Positions 39,903 through 47,374 are shown, numbered from the stretch's first letter. The stretch: DNA of 52,784 bases from a bacterium (GCA_030690215.1 JAUYHD010000034.1:1-52784); one strand, 5' to 3'. A program made the numbers and translations. Notes: generated by a model not told the origin, from the letters alone.

Positions 39903-40361
39903 ATGAAAAAGAAAAAACAGATCGTTGTTGCCGTATCGGGCGGGTTTGACCCAATCCATATTGGGCACGTTCGTTTGTTTGAAGAAGCAAAAAAACTAGG
40001 AGATAGATTGATTGTTATTTTAAATAACGATAATTGGTTGCGCGCAAAAAAGGGGTACGTGTTTATGCCCGAACGTGAGCGGAAAGAAATTATAGAAGCG
40101 CTCCGTGTTGTTAGTAAAGTGGTGCTGACGCGACATCCAAAAAATCCCAAAGATATGAGCGTGAGAGAGGCGTTAGGGCGCGTACGGCCGGACATATTCG
40201 CAAACGGAGGAGATAGAATCAGAAAAAACATTCCCGAAATTGATGTATGCAAAGATATCGGCTGCAAAATAGTATGCAATATCGGGAGAGAGGGCAAAAT
40301 TCAATCAAGTTCCTGGCTTTTGGGCGGGTATGCCAATCGTATAAAGAAAGATCGGTCATAA
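39903..40361 (+). CDS. Cytidylyltransferase-like (HxGH) nucleotidyltransferase
   Basis: 152 aa from the ATG at 39903, behind AGGATAAGG. VSGGFDPIHIGHVRLFEEAKKLGD holds the HxGH nucleotide-binding motif; FANGGDRIRKNIPE is the later RTEGISTS-like region in modified form, and GREGKIQSSSWLLGGY ends the domain. Family members attach CMP or AMP to phosphorylated alcohols or sugars (TagD, RfaE-C, FAD synthase). Which substrate is used here is unclear. The first residues are overlapped by the NUDIX gene only in a longer frame. Confidence 0.8.
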   Translation: MKKKKQIVVAVSGGFDPIHIGHVRLFEEAKKLGDRLIVILNNDNWLRAKKGYVFMPERERKEIIEALRVVSKVVLTRHPKNPKDMSVREALGRVRPDIFANGGDRIRKNIPEIDVCKDIGCKIVCNIGREGKIQSSSWLLGGYANRIKKDRS

Positions 40362-40380
40362 TATATTCTAGTGGTATGGT

Positions 40381-40932
40381 ATGCAGGAGATTGAGGTAAA
40401 ATTTAAAGTACGTGATTTTTCTTCTGTTCGCGCGCGTCTGGGAAAGATGGGCGCGCGTATGATTTGGAAGGGGACCGAAGAGAGTATTTTTTTTGATACG
40501 AAGGGAAGGGATTTGTACAAAAAAGATATCCTGTTTCGGCTTCGTACATGGGACAACCACGGTGTCTATATGGCGGTAAAAACTCCCTCAAAACAACAGA
40601 GTAAAAAATATAAAATAAAAGATGAGTTTGCTCTTGAGGTGCATGATTTTGCCGCCGCAGAAAAGATGATTAAGGCGCTTGGGTTTGTGGAAGATTTTGC
40701 GTATCATAAATATCGAGAACATTGGCAATTAAACGGCGCGTATATTGAATTGGACAGGGTGGGGCGGCTGCATTTTGTTGAAATTGAATCAACAAAGAAA
40801 AATATTACTGAACTTGCGCGTACATTGGGCCTTGATTGGGAACGCGTAGAACGGCGAGGGTATGTAAAAATCTTACAAGATATTTCAAGGAGGAGAAAAT
40901 TTGATAGAGGAAAGGTAGATGATATACTATAA
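40381..40932 (+). CDS. CYTH-domain protein (CyaB/class IV adenylate cyclase-like)
   Basis: 183 aa. MQEIEVKFKV gives the ExExK motif at residues 3-7. FFDTKGRDLYKKDILFRLRTW, DEFALEVHDF and AYIELDRVGRLHFVEIES give the other paired acidic and basic strands of the triphosphate tunnel. Relatives bind triphosphate substrates with metal: thiamine triphosphate, tripolyphosphate or ATP (to cyclic AMP). Which one applies cannot be judged. It ends 2 bp before guaA, and the guaA promoter lies in its last codons. Confidence 0.85.
   Translation: MQEIEVKFKVRDFSSVRARLGKMGARMIWKGTEESIFFDTKGRDLYKKDILFRLRTWDNHGVYMAVKTPSKQQSKKYKIKDEFALEVHDFAAAEKMIKALGFVEDFAYHKYREHWQLNGAYIELDRVGRLHFVEIESTKKNITELARTLGLDWERVERRGYVKILQDISRRRKFDRGKVDDIL
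40901..40928 (+). promoter_or_regulatory. Promoter of guaA inside the CYTH gene end
   Basis: TTGATA, 16 nt, TATACT, then ATAAGC and the ATG at 40935; a 6-nt gap, so probably leaderless. Confidence 0.6.
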
Positions 40933-40934
40933 GC

Positions 40935-42467
40935 ATGATTGTGATTTTGAACTTCGGTTCACAATTTGCCCACTTAATAGCAAGGAGAATACGGAATCTC
41001 GGCGTGCGCGCCGAGATTTTACCTTGTAATGCGCCGATAGAAGAGATACGAGCGCTCCATCCCCTCGGTATCATTCTTTCAGGGGGTCCTCGTTCTGTGC
41101 TGGAGCAGGGGCACCCTCGTCCGCCAAAGGAAATTTTTGAATTGGGGATTCCGGTGCTTGGTATTTGTTACGGCGCGCAGGTTATGGCAAAGATGTTCGG
41201 AGGCATAGTGCGATCGGGAGATGCCCGTGAATACGGGAAAGAGACAGTGTCATTTGCGGTTCGTGCGCCGCTTTTTAAGGGATTCGCAAAAAAAGAGCCG
41301 GTGTGGTTTTCGCATGGGGACCATGTGTATATGCTTCCACAGGGGTTTCATGCGCTTGCCTCTACCCGTGCGTGCGCGCATGCGGCATTTGCGCACGAAA
41401 AAAACCCCTGGTTTGGCGTGCAATTCCATCCCGAAGTCGCGCATACCAAACGAGGAATAGAGATGCTTTCAAATTTTATTTTTTCTGTCTGCGGGGCAGA
41501 GAAAAACTGGAGTATTCCCATATTGAAAGATGAAATGATAAGGTCATTGCGCGATACAATAGGGAGTGCCCATGTGGTAATCGCCCTTTCGGGCGGCGTA
41601 GACTCGCTTGTGGTGGCATCCCTTCTCCACCGCGCTATTGGAAAACAGCTTCATGGCGTTTTTGTTGACCATGGTTTGTTGCGAAAAGACGAGGTTATGG
41701 AAGTAAAAAAAGCAATCAGCACACAAGGGCTTTATGATATACGCGTTATTGACGCAAAAAATAATTTTCTTGAGCGCTTGAAAGGCATTGAAGATCCGGA
41801 GAAAAAAAGAAAAATAATCGGGCATACGTTTATTCATGTTTTTGAGCGGGCAATATCATATGACTTTAAACAATTTCCGGTGCGATTTCTCGCGCAGGGA
41901 ACTATTTATCCTGATAGAATTGAATCGGGGGTGGGCATGCCCACCGCAGAAAAAATAAAAAGCCATCACAACCTTACGTTGCCGGAGCGTTTCGGTTTTC
42001 GTATCATTGAGCCGTTGGCTGATTTATATAAAGATGAAGTGCGCAAGCTCGGCGAAGAGCTTCGTCTCCCCAAAAAAGTACTATGGCGCCATCCATTTCC
42101 GGGTCCGGGGCTTGCTATTCGGATTATTGGCGAGGTGACGGAAGAGCGGCTTTTAATGGTGCGTCAAGCAGATGCTATATATATAGAGGAATTAAAAAAG
42201 GCGGGCGAATATAAGAATATCTGGCAGGCGTTCGCCGTGTTATTACCGCTTAAAACTGTGGGTGTCATGGGGGATATGCGTACCTATGAGCATATTATTG
42301 CGCTTCGCGCCGTACATTCAGTTGATGGGATGACTGCGGATTGGTATCGCATACCTCCTGATTTGCTTGAGCAGATCTCAAATCGCATTGTCCGTGAAGT
42401 GAAAGGGATAAACCGGGTGCTCTATGACATAACGCAAAAGCCCCCCGCTACAATAGAATATGAATAG
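40935..42467 (+). CDS. guaA: GMP synthase (glutamine-hydrolysing)
   Basis: 510 aa, usual length. The glutaminase triad is Cys78 in GICYGAQ with His165 and Glu167 in FHPEV. The ATP-pyrophosphatase loop is SGGVDS at 219-224. GVFVDHGLLRKDE, FLAQGTIYPDRIES, RHPFPGPGLAIRIIGEV and the final KPPATIEYE are all hallmarks. It converts XMP to GMP with glutamine and ATP. It is the only clear core-metabolism gene in this accessory stretch. The start is placed by a TATACT box 6 nt upstream rather than a ribosome site. Confidence 0.97.
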   Translation: MIVILNFGSQFAHLIARRIRNLGVRAEILPCNAPIEEIRALHPLGIILSGGPRSVLEQGHPRPPKEIFELGIPVLGICYGAQVMAKMFGGIVRSGDAREYGKETVSFAVRAPLFKGFAKKEPVWFSHGDHVYMLPQGFHALASTRACAHAAFAHEKNPWFGVQFHPEVAHTKRGIEMLSNFIFSVCGAEKNWSIPILKDEMIRSLRDTIGSAHVVIALSGGVDSLVVASLLHRAIGKQLHGVFVDHGLLRKDEVMEVKKAISTQGLYDIRVIDAKNNFLERLKGIEDPEKKRKIIGHTFIHVFERAISYDFKQFPVRFLAQGTIYPDRIESGVGMPTAEKIKSHHNLTLPERFGFRIIEPLADLYKDEVRKLGEELRLPKKVLWRHPFPGPGLAIRIIGEVTEERLLMVRQADAIYIEELKKAGEYKNIWQAFAVLLPLKTVGVMGDMRTYEHIIALRAVHSVDGMTADWYRIPPDLLEQISNRIVREVKGINRVLYDITQKPPATIEYE

Positions 42468-42545
42468 GGGTGTTGTATGATAACGGAGAGACTTTACTTG
42501 AAGAAATCAAAAAAACAGGGTGTTTTGTGAAGGGTTAGGTTGGCT

Positions 42546-42574
42546 CCTCCTCTTATTGAGGAGGTTTTTCTTTA
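42546..42574 (+). terminator. Rho-independent terminator after guaA
   Basis: CCTCCTC-TTATT-GAGGAGG then TTTTTCTTT. Confidence 0.85.
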
Positions 42575-42611
42575 GACAAAAAAGATAAGATAGTATGATA
42601 TATATAATACT

Positions 42612-43301
42612 ATGGCTAAGTTCGAAAAACGCATGGAAGCCCATGCATTAAGGAGGAGGGGTTGGAGTATCAAAAAGGTGGCAAAATATCTAGAAGTTTC
42701 TAAAAGTACCGCAAGCATTTGGTGCCGCGACCTAGAATTAACGCAAAAGCAAAAAGAAAGATTGTTGCAGAATGCAATTCGCGGAGGACATATCGGCAGG
42801 ATAAGAGGAGCGGAAGCGAACAGGAGAAAAAAGCAGGAGCGGATCGCTGCATACCAGGAAAAAGGTAAAAAAGTTTTAGAAAATTTGTCTTTTAAGGATT
42901 TACTTTTAGCCGGAATTGCGTTATATTGGGCCGAGGGTAGTAAGGGGAGTAAGCTTGTTTTTACAAATTCTGATCCACAAATGATAAAATTCATGATGTT
43001 ATGGTTCAGGAAGATCATGAAAACGCCGCAAGAGGATTTTATGCCATGCATTTTTATCAATGAAATGCATCGACCTCGTATACGAAAAGTCCAGAGGTTT
43101 TGGTCGGATTATTTGGATGTATCTATAAAGCAATTTAGCAAACCTGTTTTTTTACGGACAAAACAGAAAAAAGTATATGAAAATTATAATTCGTATTATG
43201 GAGTTCTTGCGTTACGGATACGAAAAAGTGTAGATTTAAAATACTGCATATTGGGCCTTATTGATGCATTGAAGTTAAAATATGAACATGAGTCGACGTA
43301 G
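42612..43301 (+). CDS. HTH protein with a LAGLIDADG-like C-terminal region, function unknown
   Basis: 229 aa. The N-terminus has a helix-turn-helix: RRRGWSIKKVAKYLEVSKSTASIWCRDLEL is 42651-42740. A second part has LLLAGIALYWAEGSKGSKLVFTNSDPQMIKF (about 42901-42995) and ends ALRIRKSVDLKYCILGLIDALK, a pattern recalling LAGLIDADG/WhiA-like domains. No catalytic residues can be assigned with confidence. The frame runs 10 nt into the tRNA-Met gene, which is unusual. It is next to a tRNA pair whose tRNA-Asp 3' end is duplicated downstream; a link is possible but not shown. Confidence 0.65.
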   Translation: MAKFEKRMEAHALRRRGWSIKKVAKYLEVSKSTASIWCRDLELTQKQKERLLQNAIRGGHIGRIRGAEANRRKKQERIAAYQEKGKKVLENLSFKDLLLAGIALYWAEGSKGSKLVFTNSDPQMIKFMMLWFRKIMKTPQEDFMPCIFINEMHRPRIRKVQRFWSDYLDVSIKQFSKPVFLRTKQKKVYENYNSYYGVLALRIRKSVDLKYCILGLIDALKLKYEHEST

Positions 43302-43364
43302 CTCAGTGGTTAGAGCGAACGTTTCATAAGCGTTAGGTCGGAGGTTCGATCCCTCCCGTCGGCA
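43292..43364 (+). tRNA. tRNA-Met (CAT), elongator type or lysidine-modified Ile
   Basis: 73 nt. Acceptor GTCGACG pairs with CGTCGGC (one G-T), discriminator A, no encoded CCA. Anticodon loop TTCATAA with stem AACGT/GCGTT. The G1-C72 pair and the stem lacking three G-C pairs argue against an initiator. The 5' 10 nt overlap the upstream ORF end. Confidence 0.93.
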
Positions 43365-43367
43365 TTT

Positions 43368-43442
43368 GCGGCCGTAGTGTAGCCCGGTTAACACGTCTCC
43401 CTGTCACGGAGAAGATCGTGGGTTCAAATCCCATCGGCCGCG
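43368..43442 (+). tRNA. tRNA-Asp (GTC)
   Basis: 75 nt. Acceptor GCGGCCG/CGGCCGC, discriminator G, loop CTGTCAC with stem TCTCC/GGAGA. It lies 3 bp after tRNA-Met. Its 3' 17 nt plus CA are copied at 43617 and 45422. Confidence 0.95.
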
Positions 43443-43444
43443 CA
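43426..43444 (+). repeat. tRNA-Asp 3' end, att-like copy 1 (in the tRNA)
   Basis: AAATCCCATCGGCCGCGCA. Exact copies at 43617-43635 and 45422-45440. Confidence 0.9.
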
Positions 43445-43447
43445 TAT

Positions 43448-43490
43448 AAACACCCCCCGATTACTTTTTGAATCAGGGGGTGTTTTGTTG
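43448..43490 (+). terminator. Terminator of the tRNA unit
   Basis: AACACCCCC...GGGGGTGTTTTGTT with an inner GATT/AATC pairing. Confidence 0.75.
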
Positions 43491-43500
43491 CTTTGGTGGC

Positions 43501-43635
43501 GATGGGATTTGAAGGGTATTTCAAAAATATAAACTGCTTTATATTTTTGAAAACCCAGGTTTCGGAGGAGGCTGTTTTGATGCCGCAACGCGGCTCCAAA
43601 ACAGCCGAGGGAGAAAAAATCCCATCGGCCGCGCA
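43501..43635. repeat. 135-bp tRNA-tailed repeat R, copy 1
   Basis: Begins GATGGGATTT and ends AAATCCCATCGGCCGCGCA, so its ends are inverted over 10 bp. Inside are TCAAAAATATAAA-CTGC-TTTATATTTTTGA (43521-43550) and GGCTGTTTTG...CAAAACAGCC (43570-43606) around GCCGC-AAC-GCGGC. Copy 2 at 45305-45440 is nearly identical. Confidence 0.92.
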
Positions 43636-43687
43636 AAATAACCTAGGTTGCTTCAAAAACGGCTACCTATTGGGTGGCCATTTTTGT

Positions 43688-43693
43688 TACAAT
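43688..43693 (+). promoter_or_regulatory. -10 box TACAAT, 6 nt before ATG
   Basis: TACAAT-GTCTTT-ATG, the same spacing as TACAAT-ATACTT-GTG in the second module at 45482. Confidence 0.5.
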
Positions 43694-43699
43694 GTCTTT

Positions 43700-44053
43700 A
43701 TGTCAAAATCTCTCGAAATAGCTCGTGACTTTCTAGGTAAAGAGGTACGAGTGAAGATGAATCGACCGCTTGGCTCTCATCACCCTGAGCACGGCTTTCT
43801 TTACGAAGCTAACTACGGCTTTATTTCAGGAGTGAAGGCACCCGACGGTGAGGATCTGGATGCCTACTATCTCGGAGTACATGAGCCGCTAGATGAAGTC
43901 GATGGTGTATGCATCGCCATTGCACATCGCAAGAATAACGATGACGACAAGCTAATTGTGGTTCCCAAAGGAATGGTGATGTCAGATGAAGAAATAGCCA
44001 AAGCGATCCACTTTCAAGAGCAGTGGTTTGATACGGAGATATTAAGAGCGTGA
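43700..44053 (+). CDS. Inorganic pyrophosphatase-like small protein
   Basis: 117 aa from the ATG at 43700; the longer frame from 43493 is only repeat R read through. It starts MSKSLEIARDFLGKEVRVKMNRPLGS and has HGFLYEANYGFISG and APDGEDLDAYYLGVHEPL, the Asp-rich strand of family I pyrophosphatase in a modified form, and KLIVVPKGMVMSDEEI. The fold is shorter than the usual 170-aa PPase, so its substrate may differ. Codon choice (more CTC, GCT, GAG) differs from neighbours, in line with recent arrival. It is the cargo of module 1. Confidence 0.75.
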   Translation: MSKSLEIARDFLGKEVRVKMNRPLGSHHPEHGFLYEANYGFISGVKAPDGEDLDAYYLGVHEPLDEVDGVCIAIAHRKNNDDDKLIVVPKGMVMSDEEIAKAIHFQEQWFDTEILRA

Positions 44054-44104
44054 TTCATTCAAGATTAGGAATAAAAATACAGTCCTGACCCTCCCGCATC
44101 TTAA

Positions 44105-44132
44105 TCCCAACAGCGTCCAGGATGGTGCGCAT
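44105..44132. repeat. Motif M, copy 1
   Basis: TCCCAACAGCGTCCAG-N5-TGCGCAT. Same in the second module at 46182-46209. On the minus strand it reads MRTILDAVGIKMREGQD. Confidence 0.75.
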
Positions 44133-44134
44133 CG

Positions 44135-44163
44135 AAAAAGAGCCATAGGTCAGGGCTCTTTTT
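44135..44163. terminator. Bidirectional-looking terminator
   Basis: AAAAAGAGCC-N8-GGCTCTTTTT. Confidence 0.75.
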
Positions 44164-44251
44164 CTATTATTATTTATGTCAAAAACCGCTATAATTAGAT
44201 TGTGCTATAATCAGGTTGTTAAGAGTAATATTATAATTTAATTAAAATAAA

Positions 44252-45187
44252 ATGAATTTAGAAGAAAAAATACCAACACCGAGCGTATCAAACACAGGAT
44301 CTTTTTCACAAGTTCCACCGAGCGCCCCTCTAAAAATAGGGAAGCTTAAAGCGAGCCGTATGATTGTAAAAGAATCATGGAATATTTTAAAACAGGATAA
44401 GGAGCTGGTATGGTTTCCCGTTCTTTCAATGATCTCAAGCTTAGTTGCTCTTATTCTGATGGGTATACTATTCTTTTTCATCGTAATGGATGGAGATATT
44501 CACGCGCTCGATAATCTGAAAGAAAGTGGAATGAATGTATTAGGTTATGTTATTCTTTTTGTTTATTATCTTGTGATGTTTTTTATTACCAACTATTTTC
44601 TCGCAGGGGTTTATATTATTGTTCAAGGACGATTTGGCGGACAGAATTTATCTCTAACGGATGGTATAAATGGGGCAAGTCGAAATTTAGGAAAAATATT
44701 TTTATGGTCATTAATATCTGCAACGGTTGGGGTTATATTACGAATAATCTCTGATAAATTTAAAGTTATCGGCAGGATAGTTGCTTCACTTCTTGGGGCG
44801 GCGTGGGGGATACTTACATATTTTAGTCTTCCTTCCCTAATTATCGGACAAAAATCAGTAAAAGAATCCTTCAGAGAATCTGCTACGCTCATTAGAAAGA
44901 CTTGGGGAGAGACGATTATTGTAAATTTTGGCGTAGCATTGTTTTTTGGGATCCTTATGTTTTTTGGGTTAGCGCTTTGCATAGGTATAGCTGTGCTTAT
45001 GCCGGTCAAGGGAGTGCTTATCCTTGTGTCAGTTCTTTTTGTTATTTTTATGATTGCAATTACGATTATTTCATCAGTCCTGGGTGCAATTTTTAAATTG
45101 GCTCTCTATGAATTTGCCCTAACGGGTAATGTCCCAAAAGGATTTACATCAGATTTAATAATAGGAGCGATAAGGTCTGGAAAGTAG
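44252..45187 (+). CDS. Multi-span membrane protein (DUF6159-like)
   Basis: 311 aa. After a 35-residue soluble N-terminus, about six membrane helices follow, with FFITNYFLAGVYIIVQGRFGG, FSLPSLIIGQKSVKESFRESATLIRKTWGE and a final FALTGNVPKGFTSDLI. The layout matches DUF6159-type proteins of unknown function. No catalytic residues are visible. A TGTGCTATAAT extended -10 box about 45 bp upstream gives a separate promoter. It lies between motif M1 and repeat R copy 2, so it could be native sequence or additional cargo. Confidence 0.7.
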   Translation: MNLEEKIPTPSVSNTGSFSQVPPSAPLKIGKLKASRMIVKESWNILKQDKELVWFPVLSMISSLVALILMGILFFFIVMDGDIHALDNLKESGMNVLGYVILFVYYLVMFFITNYFLAGVYIIVQGRFGGQNLSLTDGINGASRNLGKIFLWSLISATVGVILRIISDKFKVIGRIVASLLGAAWGILTYFSLPSLIIGQKSVKESFRESATLIRKTWGETIIVNFGVALFFGILMFFGLALCIGIAVLMPVKGVLILVSVLFVIFMIAITIISSVLGAIFKLALYEFALTGNVPKGFTSDLIIGAIRSGK

Positions 45188-45260
45188 GTCTAGTATAAAA
45201 ATATACCATAATGCTGTCGGATAGCAGTTCTAACATTGCCCACTAAATCGCGCCTGATAC

Positions 45261-45292
45261 AAAAACACCGTCCTTTTGGGCGGTGTTTTGTT
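45261..45292 (+). terminator. Rho-independent terminator
   Basis: ACACCGTCC-TTTT-GGGCGGTGT then TTTTGTTG, right before repeat R copy 2. Confidence 0.8.
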
Positions 45293-45304
45293 GTTTGGGT
45301 ATCG

Positions 45305-45440
45305 GAAGGGATTTGAAGGGTATTTCAAAAATATAAACTGCTTTATATTTTTGAAAACCCGGGTTTCGGAGGAGGCTGTTTTGATGCCGCAACGCGGCTC
45401 CAAAACAGCCGAGGGAGAAAAAATCCCATCGGCCGCGCAA
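45305..45440. repeat. 136-bp tRNA-tailed repeat R, copy 2
   Basis: Differs from copy 1 in one base of AACCC(A/G)GGT, one extra A before the tRNA tail, and the first few bases. It ends in AAATCCCATCGGCCGCGCA (45422-45440). Confidence 0.92.
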
Positions 45441-45458
45441 ATTGAACTGGGAGCTGGT

Positions 45459-45487
45459 TTAGAATCTTGGATCGAAATTGGTACAAT
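45459..45487 (+). promoter_or_regulatory. Promoter of ydcF-like gene, -10 box 6 nt before GTG
   Basis: TTTAGA, 17 nt, TACAAT, then ATACTT and GTG at 45494. Confidence 0.55.
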
Positions 45488-45493
45488 ATACTT

Positions 45494-46141
45494 GTGACGG
45501 ATATAGAACTCGCAAAGATTATTTGGGATTATCATCATGTAGGTCACAAGCTTGAAAAAGCAGATGGTATTTTTGTGCTGGGTAGTCACGACACAAGAGT
45601 AGCTGAATATGGAGCATGGTTATATCTCGATGGGTGGGCACCATTACTTATTATGTCGGGAGGAGTGGGCAGTCTAACTGAAGGGATGTGGCAGACGTCT
45701 GAAGCGGAACATTTTGCTTCAATCGCTGTCCGCATGGGGGTCCCACAAGATAAGATACTTATTGAATCGAAATCAACAAATACCGGAGAAAATATTCGCT
45801 ATACGAAGTCACTTCTTGAGGAGAAAGGAATGTTGGTGAAGAAACTCATTTTGGTACAAAAGCCATACATGGAACGCCGCACGTATGCAACATTTGTAAA
45901 GCAGTGGCCTGGTATGAACTTTGTAGTGACTTCGCCACCTATTCCGTTCGATGAATATCCAAATGACGAGATATCTTTGAAGCAAGTGATTGCCATTATG
46001 GTCGGTGATCTTCAGAGGATACGAGACTACCCTGATCAGGGTTTTCAAATCGAGCAAGAGATACCTGCGACCGTTTGGGAAGCTTACGAAGAGCTTGTAC
46101 GTCGTGGATACACGGGACACCTTGTTTCAACCGATCCATAG
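45494..46141 (+). CDS. YdcF/ElyC-family (DUF218) protein
   Basis: 215 aa from the GTG at 45494; a TTG at 45467 would start inside the promoter. IFVLGSHDTRVAEYGAWLYLDG, IMSGGVGSLTEG, SEAEHFASIAVRMGVPQDKILIESKSTNTGENIRYTKSLLEEKG (45697-45828) and the KPYMERRTYATFVKQWP segment are DUF218 landmarks. Relatives act in envelope polymer metabolism or bind nucleotide cofactors; the role is unclear. No membrane anchor is seen. Its TACAAT box, 6 nt before the start, mirrors that of the pyrophosphatase-like gene. Cargo of module 2. Confidence 0.82.
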   Translation: MTDIELAKIIWDYHHVGHKLEKADGIFVLGSHDTRVAEYGAWLYLDGWAPLLIMSGGVGSLTEGMWQTSEAEHFASIAVRMGVPQDKILIESKSTNTGENIRYTKSLLEEKGMLVKKLILVQKPYMERRTYATFVKQWPGMNFVVTSPPIPFDEYPNDEISLKQVIAIMVGDLQRIRDYPDQGFQIEQEIPATVWEAYEELVRRGYTGHLVSTDP

Positions 46142-46181
46142 TCAGGGGTATAAATGTCATCCTCGTTCTTCCGAATTCTGG

Positions 46182-46209
46182 TCCCAACAGCGTCCAGTAC
46201 ATTGCGCAT
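46182..46209. repeat. Motif M, copy 2
   Basis: TCCCAACAGCGTCCAG-N5-TGCGCAT, 41 bp after the ydcF-like stop. The minus strand reads MRNVLDAVGTRIRKNEDD. Confidence 0.75.
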
Positions 46210-46231
46210 ACCACAAAAACACCATCCTTTC

Positions 46232-46259
46232 TTGATTCTTTTAACATACATGATACTAT
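46232..46259 (+). promoter_or_regulatory. Promoter of the inositol-monophosphatase-like gene
   Basis: TTGATT, 16 nt, TACTAT; a GGAGG ribosome site follows before the ATG at 46292. Confidence 0.6.
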
Positions 46260-46291
46260 AGCGTGCAACAGTACAGAAAGGAGGATCCGGA

Positions 46292-47092
46292 ATGTCATAC
46301 AAAAGTTTTTTAATCCCAGCTCTTTTAGATGCATCAGAGATAGCGCGGAATTACTTCGGTAAAACAACGGCACAGTTAAAAAAGGATAACACGGTTGTTA
46401 CCGAGGCCGATTTTGCAGTGGGGGCGTTTTTGGTTGCCGCGGTAAAAAAAGAATATCCTCTTCATAATATTGTGGACGAGGAAAGGGGTGTTATAGATAA
46501 CGCGTCAGATTTTACATGGGTTATTGATCCGATTGACGGAACAAGCAATTTTGCGGCAGGCGTTCCGCTCTATGGTATTTTATTGGGGCTGTTGTATAAG
46601 GATAAACCGGTTGCCGGAGGAATTGCTCTTCCTCCGTTTTACAGAATATATACGGCAGAAAAAGGCGGCGGGGCGTTTTGCAACGGTGAGCGCATATATA
46701 CTACTCGGGAGAAAAAGCTCGCGGATGTCATTGTTGCATATGGATTTAACAGTTCCTTTGGCGCGACAGAAATAACGATACAAGAAGATGCTATGGCATT
46801 TACGCGGTTAAAGTACAAAAGCAGGGGCATCCGTATGACAATGAATATTTTTGATCCTATGATGGTTGCGGAAGGAGGATTTGGAGTATGGATGAGTCGT
46901 TCTACAAAAATATGGGATAATGTCGCGACGCACTGCATTTTGGAAGAAGCAGGGTGCCTGTACACTGATTTTTATGGGAACCCCATTGATTATTCAAATT
47001 GGCGGTATGATACAGAAAAGAAATTTACCGTTTGTACCGCAAACCCAGAATTACACGCAGATACCCAAAAAATTATACATAGCGATGTGTAA
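46292..47092 (+). CDS. Inositol monophosphatase family protein
   Basis: 266 aa, usual length. NTVVTEADFAVGAFL, the Glu-Glu of IVDEERG, WVIDPIDGTSNF and the late KIWDNVATHCILEEAG are the metal-binding motifs of the Mg-dependent FIG superfamily. The enzymes remove phosphate from inositol phosphates, fructose 1,6-bisphosphate, histidinol phosphate or PAP. Which of these cannot be judged, though the WD-x-A/V region matches IMPase most. A GGAGG ribosome site lies before the ATG, unlike the leaderless genes upstream. Confidence 0.88.
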   Translation: MSYKSFLIPALLDASEIARNYFGKTTAQLKKDNTVVTEADFAVGAFLVAAVKKEYPLHNIVDEERGVIDNASDFTWVIDPIDGTSNFAAGVPLYGILLGLLYKDKPVAGGIALPPFYRIYTAEKGGGAFCNGERIYTTREKKLADVIVAYGFNSSFGATEITIQEDAMAFTRLKYKSRGIRMTMNIFDPMMVAEGGFGVWMSRSTKIWDNVATHCILEEAGCLYTDFYGNPIDYSNWRYDTEKKFTVCTANPELHADTQKIIHSDV

Positions 47093-47155
47093 TCGCCACA
47101 ACAGTATTAAATCAGGGCTTGGAGTATTCCCTGATTTTTTATATACTGGGAGGAT

Positions 47156-47344
47156 ATGGACAAGGAAAAATTGCTACGTATGGTTGAGTCTTGGCATATA
47201 AAAATGAAGCCGGAGTACCGGGGCTTTCGATGCGCGGAATGCCAGCGGTATATGCATAAGGCATGGCATATCTGGTTTGTTCGCAAGGGATTTAAATGCG
47301 AAATCCATTTGTGCAGAACATGCGCCAAGAGACAAGAAATATAA
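47156..47344 (+). CDS. 62-aa zinc-finger-like protein
   Basis: ATG behind GGGAGGAT. It has CAEC and CRTC pairs, with CEIHLCRTCAKRQEI at the end and H, W and K residues between (HKAWHIWFVRKGFKC). The pattern suggests a zinc-binding knuckle; no family name is recognised. A TATACT box just upstream and repeats on its downstream side mark it as a single-gene unit. It may bind nucleic acid; not shown. Confidence 0.65.
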   Translation: MDKEKLLRMVESWHIKMKPEYRGFRCAECQRYMHKAWHIWFVRKGFKCEIHLCRTCAKRQEI

Positions 47345-47347
47345 AAA

Positions 47348-47365
47348 GTGTCATGGGGCGTGAGA
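47348..47365 (+). repeat. Short repeat GTGTCATGGGGCGTGAGA, copy 2
   Basis: Identical to 37133-37150; preceded by TATAAAAA as in the RptA/RptC tail. Confidence 0.65.
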
Positions 47366-47374
47366 GAGTCAAAT

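Noticed and set aside
43333-43656. Minus-strand ORF of 107 aa over the tRNAs and repeat R
   Set aside because: It is an antisense reading of two tRNA genes (MGFEPT, GIEPPT) and the repeat, a well-known artefact.
43493-43699. N-terminal extension of the pyrophosphatase-like protein
   Set aside because: The extra 69 residues are repeat R translated; the true N-terminus MSKSLEIA is at 43700.
45230-45589. Minus-strand ORF of 119 aa over repeat R copy 2
   Set aside because: Same artefact; coding potential comes from the repeat, which is better explained as folded DNA.
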